In this document: positions 57,401-64,000 of the stretch, in pieces
Position numbering within the stretch: position 1 is the first letter of the stretch
Layout: the number at the start of each line of letters is the position of its first letter
Assembly (NCBI GenBank): GCA_003024175.1
Contig: MDYQ01000054.1
Location: forward strand, 1 to 64,000
Length of the DNA: 64,000 nucleotides
Direction of reading: 5' to 3'
DNA from: Planoprotostelium fungivorum
Taxonomy: Eukaryota > Evosea > Variosea > Cavosteliida > Cavosteliaceae
Notes under the pieces: model-generated
Told to the model about the DNA's origin: nothing
The model's input: the letters and a program-made list of their open reading frames with translations, nothing else
Database searches by the model: none
Position numbers and translations under genes: made by a program

Positions 57401-57722
57401 GATGTAATAAACCATGTGGCGAAAAGGTAGGAGACCCAATTGATGCGACTTTGGAATGCGACGACGGATGCATCACTAATGTAGAACATAACCATAGTCA
57501 CTGAACAAGTGAACGTATTATGTGATACTTCATCGTATTACGTGAGAATCAGTGATTCCAACAGTAATGGCCTGTCCTGAGAATCTGATGTAATGCACGG
57601 ACAAGGGCTTACGTCATATGCTATACATCATTACGTAATAACCGCTCAGCCGAAGCTTCACGCTGCGGGAGAACGTAACACTCTTACGTGATCATTGTCC
57701 ACTGTCTGGATGATGTAATACG
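57401..57722. promoter_or_regulatory. Cluster of TTACGTAA-like sites upstream of the dehydrogenase gene
   Basis: About nine variants of GATGTAAT/ATTACGTNA occur within 320 bases: near 57401, 57514, 57535, 57588, 57609, 57629, 57684 and 57712. The most symmetrical is ATTACGTAAT at 57630-57639. Such words are bound by PAR/C/EBP or CREB-like bZIP factors in animals. The function is inferred. Confidence 0.4.
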
Positions 57723-57814
57723 TTCCCATCTTGAACGTGAGCCAATGGAAGTCAGCTCACGTCAGCATCTCACCATCAGCATCAGCTTTGTCACTCTCTC
57801 ACTTTCAATCGAAC

Positions 57815-58919
57815 ATGACTCAATCAACAACCTACCAGAGATACTCTTCCACCTACGTCCATCTATTCGGACCCGGTGACGCCAGACCCACAGCGATGCA
57901 ACTTTTAGAGGATGAGGGGAAGAGTGAAGAATGGAAGGAGAGGGTGGTACTGATCACTGGCTGTGCGGCCACATCGGGCATCGGATTGGAAACGGCGAAG
58001 ACATTTTATCGTGCAGGAGCTCACGTGTATGTGACATCGAGAACGGAAGAGAAGGCGAGAGAGGTGAGACGGATGCCGATGGAACGACAATGGCTGAGAC
58101 GATGCAGGTGGTGGAGACGATCCAGAGGGGCGAGGGTGACGGGAAGGTTTCTCCTCTCACCATGGAGTTGGACTCTCTATCATCCGTCAGACAGTGCGCC
58201 AAAGACTTTTTGAAACAAGAGAAACAGTTACACGTTCTCATCCTCAATGCTGGTGAGTTCGTCTCCGTCATCTGTTGTTCTCACACCAGACAGGTGTGAT
58301 GGCCACTCCAAAGGGCACCACCAGAGACGGATTCGAGACACAGATCGGAACCAATCACGTCGGACACCACTTACTCTTCCGCCTCTTAACCGAAGCTCTC
58401 CTCTCGGCTTCGACTCCATCCTTCCTCTCACGAGTCGTCTGCGTTGCCTCCACTGGACATCGTTTGTCACCCGCATCACCCTCCGATCTCGAATGGACAT
58501 TATCTGATCCATATCACTCGTGGCTCTCTTACGGCAAGTCAAAGACGGCCAACATCTACCTAGCCACAGAGATCCACAGGAGACATCACGATCGTCTGCT
58601 GGCCGTTGCCATTCACCCCGGGCTCATCACAACACCCCTGGCAAGACATCTAGACGAAGAGGCCATGAAGGGCTTCCCCCTCTCTGATTTCTTGAACGCA
58701 CAGCAGGGTGCGGCCATGAGCTTCTGGGCCGGATACAGTCAAGAAGTGGAGAAGATGGGAGGCAAGTATCTCGAGGAGTTTGAAGAGAGCGAGTCATTGC
58801 CAGAAGGAAGTTCGTTGCCGGTGTACAAGAAGGGGAGGGCCGCATGGGCTTACGATGAAAAGGCGGCGAAGGATCTGTGGGAGGCAACTGAGAGGGCCAT
58901 AGAGAATGTTGCACGATAA
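57815..58919 (+). CDS. Short-chain dehydrogenase (WWOX / retinol dehydrogenase-like)
   Basis: Three exons. The cofactor motif is VVLITGCAATSGIGLETAKT (TGxxxxGIG), preceded by an N-terminal extension MTQSTTYQRYSSTYVHLFGP. Further SDR landmarks are MELDSLSSVRQCAKDFLKQE, LHVLILNAGVMATPKG (NAG), NHVGHHLLFRLL, RVVCVASTGH and the active-site YGKSKTANIYLA (YxxxK), then VAIHPGLITTPLARHL. The length (about 330) fits the classical or extended RDH11-14/WWOX group. The substrate is unknown. Confidence 0.85.
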
Positions 58920-59251
58920 ATTTATATCCACCATTTGTCTTTCTGTCTAAGATAATCTATTCGTGTCTGCAGGAATCGTGAGCACAACCTAAGATGAAGA
59001 CGATCCTTCTGATGGACGTACTATGAATTCTATTCCTTCTCCATCTACATCATTGTAGATGTACAATCAATTCTACTCACTCCCTTTTATTGAGCTGAGA
59101 TTCTTCTCTGCCTCAATCTGAAGTTCGTGCTGCTTCGCGGAGTGGGTCCACGCTAAATATTCTTTGTTAAGATTGCATTCGTGGTGCAATCTCTATTTAG
59201 ATTCATCATTTCGGACGTTGCACACCACGAGGTTTTAGTCGTTGTCATCAA
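58920..59251. other. Intergenic with one degenerate palindrome
   Basis: No coding signal. ATCTACATCATTGTAGAT lies at 59043-59060, outside any gene model, showing that the word is not confined to introns. Confidence 0.6.
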
Positions 59252-59322
59252 GCGTCGATGGTCCAGTGGTAGAATTTCCGCCTGCCACGCGGGAGACCCG
59301 GGTTCGATTCCCGGTCGACGCA
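59252..59322 (+). tRNA. tRNA-Gly(GCC)
   Basis: Sixth complete identical copy. Its downstream flank runs into the CPT2 3' end and was copied in inverted orientation to 57.2-57.35 kb. Confidence 0.96.
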
Positions 59323-59424
59323 CGGTTTTGTCCCAATTTAAGTCATCGATGATGTCTTGGTTGTACAGTCATTCAAACATGTGTCCCCCATATCAATGAA
59401 CGACAAGAGCCCTCATCATTTATT

Positions 59425-62407
59425 TCAACGATAGTGTTGCAGTTGCTTCACGTAGTGAAACTCTGTTGAAGATGTGGGGTGTGTGAAATGCAGTGAAGCG
59501 GAGGGGGACTTGAGTTTGTCTGGATGAGCCAAGGCCACCGATTGTAAATACAGTAGGCTACTCTCCAGCATCGAAGCAAAGAGAGCAGAAGAAGCACCAC
59601 TCGTCTCCTTACACGTGATGTTGAATGACATCGAGTTGTTCTATCAGGAGTCAGTGATGTGTGATGACCTGTGACGACATCATCACCTTGATCATGTAAC
59701 CCACACCGAAGCCATCGAGGACGACTGGACCGAATCCAAATAAAGAGAGTGAAGGTGAACCACAGTGAGACGTAGAGACAACCCAATGAGAGCTTCGCTT
59801 GTAAGCGGGATCTAAAAATAGACCCGGCCTCTGCATTTCGTTCTTATTACACAAGTCATCGGCGAGTATCTGTACAACGTCATTCGAGATCTCCACGAAA
59901 TCTCACCTGCAAACCGAAGAGATGTCGATCAACACCCCTTCCCTCTTTCGCTTCTCTCATGTAATTCGTGTGTGCCACACAAGCGTCCTGTATGATGTCA
60001 CGACAAGTCCTCACGATGTCACTCTGTGGACGCTGACCTTCAAGAGTGATAATTGTTTGGGTAAGCCACAGTCCAGGGACAGATGGAGCGGCTGCTCCGC
60101 AGCTCGACAGAACGCGACGGATTCAGCGGAAACGCTCCTCACCGTCTCCGTCCTTCCGTGGAGAAACTTCTTCGTCGATGCGGCTTCGTACGTACTGTAC
60201 TCCCGTGAGACACCTCGTACGGTGTCGCAGACTCACGCTCCCGGACGGCCGAAAATTCGATGATAAGTCAATTGGATCGCCAATTGAGCGAAGGCGTCTG
60301 GACTCATGTTGTTGTCTTTCATCAGTTGTCCTCCGTATCGTTCGAAAATCAACGTGGATGTCTCGTTACGTAAAATGCTCTCCTGAAACGATTTCAATCG
60401 AATGATATGACGAGTCCATTCACCCTTAGATGATTGAACGCCGCCTCGATATCGTCTTCGATGTCTTCATTCAGCACAAAAGACAGTCTGATTCAGCACG
60501 TGTCAATTTGACGTTCTACAACGTTGTAGATGATCGATCACCTCTCTTCGTGGGCTCTGCGGAAAGTCTTTGGAGATTTCGGATCAGCTTTTCTCGAATA
60601 TTTGTACATCTCATCAGCCAACCTCAGTGTAGAAGTTCCATCCCCCACCGAATGCTATCATCCACGTCAGACGAAATTTCACGTTACGTGTCTCGTTGTA
60701 GTCACCTCGAATACCATACCGGCGTTACCGTTGGCACAGACGATGAGATTGTGCTTATCGAACCATCGATTTGTAGCCGGACCGTGCAACATCACCCTTG
60801 ACGTCTGTCACGTCGTCATTCTTCGAATTCTTCATCTACAACGCACCTCATCGTGTGACGTCGGCGCGGAATCGTCCAAGCAGACGACCATCAGGGCACT
60901 CTGTATCGTACGTAACACCTATTCTCAGTCGATTTCACGTGATTTTTCCATTCACCTCTTCGTTGGCCGGATCTAACTGAATCATCTTCTCCCTCGTGTG
61001 ATACCATCTTGTTCGATTCCACGCCGTCAAGACTCCCACCGGGGGACACACGTCACCGACCAAAAGGATCTGACGTTTGATCTCTTCGAAACCGCTGGAA
61101 TCTCCCGTGAATCTCACGGAAAACTGGTGGAGATCTCACGCTTCGATCTCGGCTGCAGATGCGATCTTCCCCTTCTCCATGACGTGTAGGGAGTAGAACT
61201 GATTGCGAAAGATGACGATCACGTGACCTGGACTGGCTTCGACGTACTCTGTCGTCTTCGAATTCTGCGATCTGCGATCGCATGGTTAAGGGTACGCCGA
61301 GCCTGGGCTCTCACCTTCCCTGGGGACGATACGTAGTGTACGTAATGATGTGGTCCCTGTCCTTCCCAGGGATGCGTGAAGCGCAGAAGACTCGCGGATA
61401 TTGACTCATATCGAGTGGTGTACTTCTCTCCATGTCAGGCTCCAGTTTCTCTTCGTCTAATTTTTTCTTAAAAACCAGAGCACCTCTTAATAATCTCGCC
61501 GCCCTGTGGCTCTGCACACACTGACGCCCATCAATATCGCGAGATCTCCACCGAAAACACGGTGAAATCTCACCTTGACTTCTCGTTGTAGATGAGGCTC
61601 GTCTTCGAATACGAAGAAATAGTTGACGTTGATGGTGATGGAATCTCTTCCAAAGAGGTAAGCGTCGTCCCACCATCCTTCAAGCCAAGAGGTATGTTGT
61701 GGTTCCGCTGAATCTCTCTCCATCAGCAATTTCTGCAACTGATGGAGAGTCAACGAAGTCTCTACATGTGATGCTCACCCGTTCTCCGTCGCCATTTTCC
61801 AAGAATTCTCTGACGTGCTCCTGCGTGGTCTTGTACTCATCGTCCGTCAGAAGAGGCCGCACCGTCTTTAGATATTTCGTCATGGTGCTCCTGATTCTCT
61901 TCAATTTTTATCACTTATTCCATTCCCACCTCAAATCAGGCACTGGCAGGCGAGGCAAACTGTCTTGTCTTTCGAACGTCCTCCATTTGGGTTGGTCATC
62001 TCCATCTTCGAGTTCTTCTTCCTTGGAAGACACGTCCGTCCAACCGAAGACAGACCTCACCTCTAAGCGTTGTGCGACTTTCTGCTTCTGTCAGTGATCT
62101 GGAACATGAAGCCCGATCACCTCGGGAACATAAGCCTTCAAAAGAGAGACTGTTTGATTCTCCCAGTATCTAAAGAGTGTCAGCCGACATCATCTTCTAT
62201 TACGAACGGTGGATACCTGAGACTATCACGCGTGCGATTGATGAGCACGTTGATCTTGCCATTCGAATTCGAGGGCGGTGAATCTTTCTCGCTCTCTGTC
62301 AAATGATTGGCCTCGCACAATCGAACGTCCAATCATCATTCACCTTCGTGCGTCGGCGTGGCATTGGGAGGTGAGCGAGGTGGAGATCTCGCTCTGAAAT
62401 ATTCCAT
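59425..62407 (-). CDS. CPT2: Carnitine O-palmitoyltransferase 2-like
   Basis: It transfers long-chain acyl groups from carnitine to CoA in the mitochondrial matrix. Landmarks in order: ERQDSLPRLPVPDL (CPT2 form YQDSLPRLPIPKL), TMTKYLKTVRPLLTDDEYKT, WWDDAYLFGRDSITINVNYF, PLDMSQYPRVFCASRIPGKD, and VCLDDSAPTSHDEV. These are followed by NRWFDKHNLIVCANGNAGMV, the catalytic-His segment EHSVGDGTSTLRLADEMYKY, TYEASSTKKFLHGRTETVRS, and GLFLDPAYKRSSHWVVSTSH then FGFGPVVLDGFGVGYMIK. VSTS and DGFGVGY favour CPT2 over CRAT. Upstream, exons starting MEYFRARSPPRSPPNATPTH join in phase through two introns of about 33-39 nt, giving an acidic N-terminal extension not seen in vertebrate CPT2. An intron near 60510 holds a full palindrome (60514-60531). 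Confidence 0.85.
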
Positions 62408-62542
62408 CGCTCTTGACGAAATAGAAGGCGCTACGGTGTGGAAGGGGAAGCAGAAGTTCCTCTGTTGCTGTGGCTGGCCACATGTCAATCTACAACGCGA
62501 GAAAATGGAAACGAGAGATGCGATTACGAAGGCGTTGATTAG

Positions 62543-64000
62543 ATGCAATCGACAGGGACGACACGTTATCATGAGTTCTATCATGATGAGATCATACAGA
62601 TCAAACAGTTTCTGAAGAACTATGTGATGCAGAATGGAGGAAGAAATGTGGTTGAGGGAGGGAGAGCACTCAACGCTGCCAGCATTCCCGTCGTGGTGAG
62701 AGACAACCTATTTCCATTGGACACGAAGAAATATGGGTTTCAGAAATTACAGCCGTTCTTGAAGGTAATGGTCTAGTTCATTCTCCTGGCAACACCTAGA
62801 TGTAAATGTTCTAGAAGAACACGCAAACAAACCTCATCATCTGATATCACACACAGACTATTTATGCAGATGATCCGGATGTTAAGCTCGTCGAAGCAGG
62901 CAACGGAACAAGTATACAGTTTTTCGTCAGAGATATAAAGCAATCATCCGGCCCAACTTCTTCTCAGGTCCCACCAGTGGTATCGAAGCCAATTTCGACA
63001 CCCACTGAGCAGCCAAAACCGGTAGAGCCAGTCAAAGTTCATCCAGTGGTCGCCCAAACATATCCTAATCCTTTTCCAATGGCATACTCACCTCAGATGT
63101 CATACGGCCAGCAATTCCTCTACAATCAATTCGCACAGACACAACCCACTGGATTATCTTATTCTCCGTCTAGACCAACTAGCCCCGTGAGATCGATTCC
63201 ATCATCTCATCGTGACTCATCTACAACGTCGTAGACCGATGAGACGCCTTCAATCACTTCGGTGACACCCTCTATACTTCCAGCTACACCCGCAGATGTG
63301 GCACCTCCATCGACTGCATCATCATCGGTTGCCACATCTGCCCCCTCCAATCCCTCCAATTTCATGACATCACCTCCTCGTACTCCATCTACAACGAGCC
63401 AATCCTCTAACTCTGCGAAGAAGGAAGAATCGAGCCGATCACGTGATGCGAAATCTCGATCACCTCCCCGTGACAGGGGATTGATGAAAGAGAACGCCCT
63501 GTCTCTCTTTCACAAATTGAAGACGGCATCGTCACATAAGCGAGACGATTACATCATAGAATTATTATCGGTGAGACATGATGATCGTGATGTGATGATC
63601 GTGATGTGATGTCGATGTCATTCGATGATGATCGATTGGATGAGATAAACGACCGACTGAATGGATAAGGGATTGATTGGGCAGAGAGTCCAACAGACGA
63701 TCAGAGAAGATGATCTGCAGACCGAGTTCGAATACAAGGTGAGTTTCTCCACCGTTCACTGAACGAATCACGACTGACCGTCCATTCACCGAATGAACCG
63801 AATACCATCATCTACGACATCTCGTTTTGATCCACGATGTCACAGATTAACGGGCTGTGGAGGGCTGTGACATCCGAGAGACTATACGAGTTTTTGAAGA
63901 GATTCCCGTCCATTTTCGAGATCATGCCTGCCAGGACACACCGTGAGCCAGTCAGAGTTGGACTCTGTGCCAATAAGAAGAACGCCACGACTTCATCTAC
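62543..64000 (+). CDS. LOTUS (OST-HTH)-like domain protein, cut by the window end
   Basis: The start MQSTGTTRYHEFYHDEIIQI leads into a winged-helix-like module: LNAASIPVVVRDNLFPLDTK, KYGFQKLQPFLK, ADDPDVKLVEAGNGTSIQFF. The order fits LOTUS domains of TDRD5/7 and MARF1, which bind RNA or Vasa helicases in germ granules. A Pro/Ser/Thr-rich linker follows, with one full palindrome at 63219-63236. Near the end GKGLIGQRVQQTIREDDLQT and INGLWRAVTSERLYEFLKRF may begin a second helical module. The family call is tentative. Confidence 0.5.

Noticed and set aside
1-64000. Reverse transcriptase, integrase, transposase or viral genes
   Set aside because: I looked for their core motifs in the long ORFs on both strands and saw none. 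The repeats present are short palindromes, microsatellites and tRNA-bearing duplications.

Overview
The window is gene-dense nuclear DNA from an animal, probably an early-branching one. Its genes include HAUS5, NUP93, WAPL, IGHMBP2, PSMG3, AAGAB, SELENOW, CPT2, NGLY1, THUMPD3, Elongin B and importin-7/8, with RING/TRAF, VHS/GAT and SPRY families. About 26 protein genes and 11 complete tRNA genes lie on both strands, often tens to a few hundred bases apart. Nearly all introns I could resolve are GT-AG and about 32-45 nt long. Such compactness recalls small-genome sponges such as hexactinellids, but that placement is inference. All exon structures were read by eye, so boundaries are approximate.

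Layout. 0-4.2 kb: an unrecognised minus gene and a WIPI1/2-like autophagy gene. 4.4-6.0 kb: two tRNA-Gly(GCC) genes, a small membrane-protein gene and a copied 3' end of HAUS5. 6.3-12.1 kb: phosphatidylserine decarboxylase, a four-span membrane protein, HAUS5 and a tRNA. 12.3-18.8 kb: tRNAs, THUMPD3, an NGLY1 gene with unusual extra domains, and an alpha/beta hydrolase. 18.9-19.9 kb: a decayed inverted copy of the 4.5-5.5 kb block. 20-28.9 kb: a coiled-coil gene, a long RapGAP-EH-EH-RasGAP-START gene and PSMG3. 29-34.3 kb: importin-7/8, a tRNA cluster and a SelW selenoprotein with a candidate SECIS. 34.4-43 kb: an unknown gene, an F-box coiled-coil gene, a VHS/GAT gene, Elongin B and a RING-TRAF-SPRY gene. 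43-54.1 kb: a repetitive surface protein, an IGHMBP2-like helicase, AAGAB, a putative GPI-anchored protein and WAPL. 54.2-64 kb: NUP93, a short-chain dehydrogenase, a tRNA, CPT2 and the start of a LOTUS-domain gene.

The most striking signal is a small vocabulary of short palindromic words that recurs mainly in the introns of unrelated genes on both strands. The main word is ATCTACAACGTTGTAGAT and its half CGTTGTAGAT; others are GAAATTTC-type, TGATGACGTCATCA and GTCACGTGAC. In several introns the TAG of CGTTGTAG is itself the 3' splice site, and in a few places the word lies in frame in an exon (IYNVVD or VVD). A second theme is duplication of blocks that carry tRNA genes together with pieces of neighbouring genes. 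A third is unusual domain combinations: UBL-UBR box-peptide:N-glycanase-L-type lectin, and RapGAP-EH-EH-RasGAP-START.
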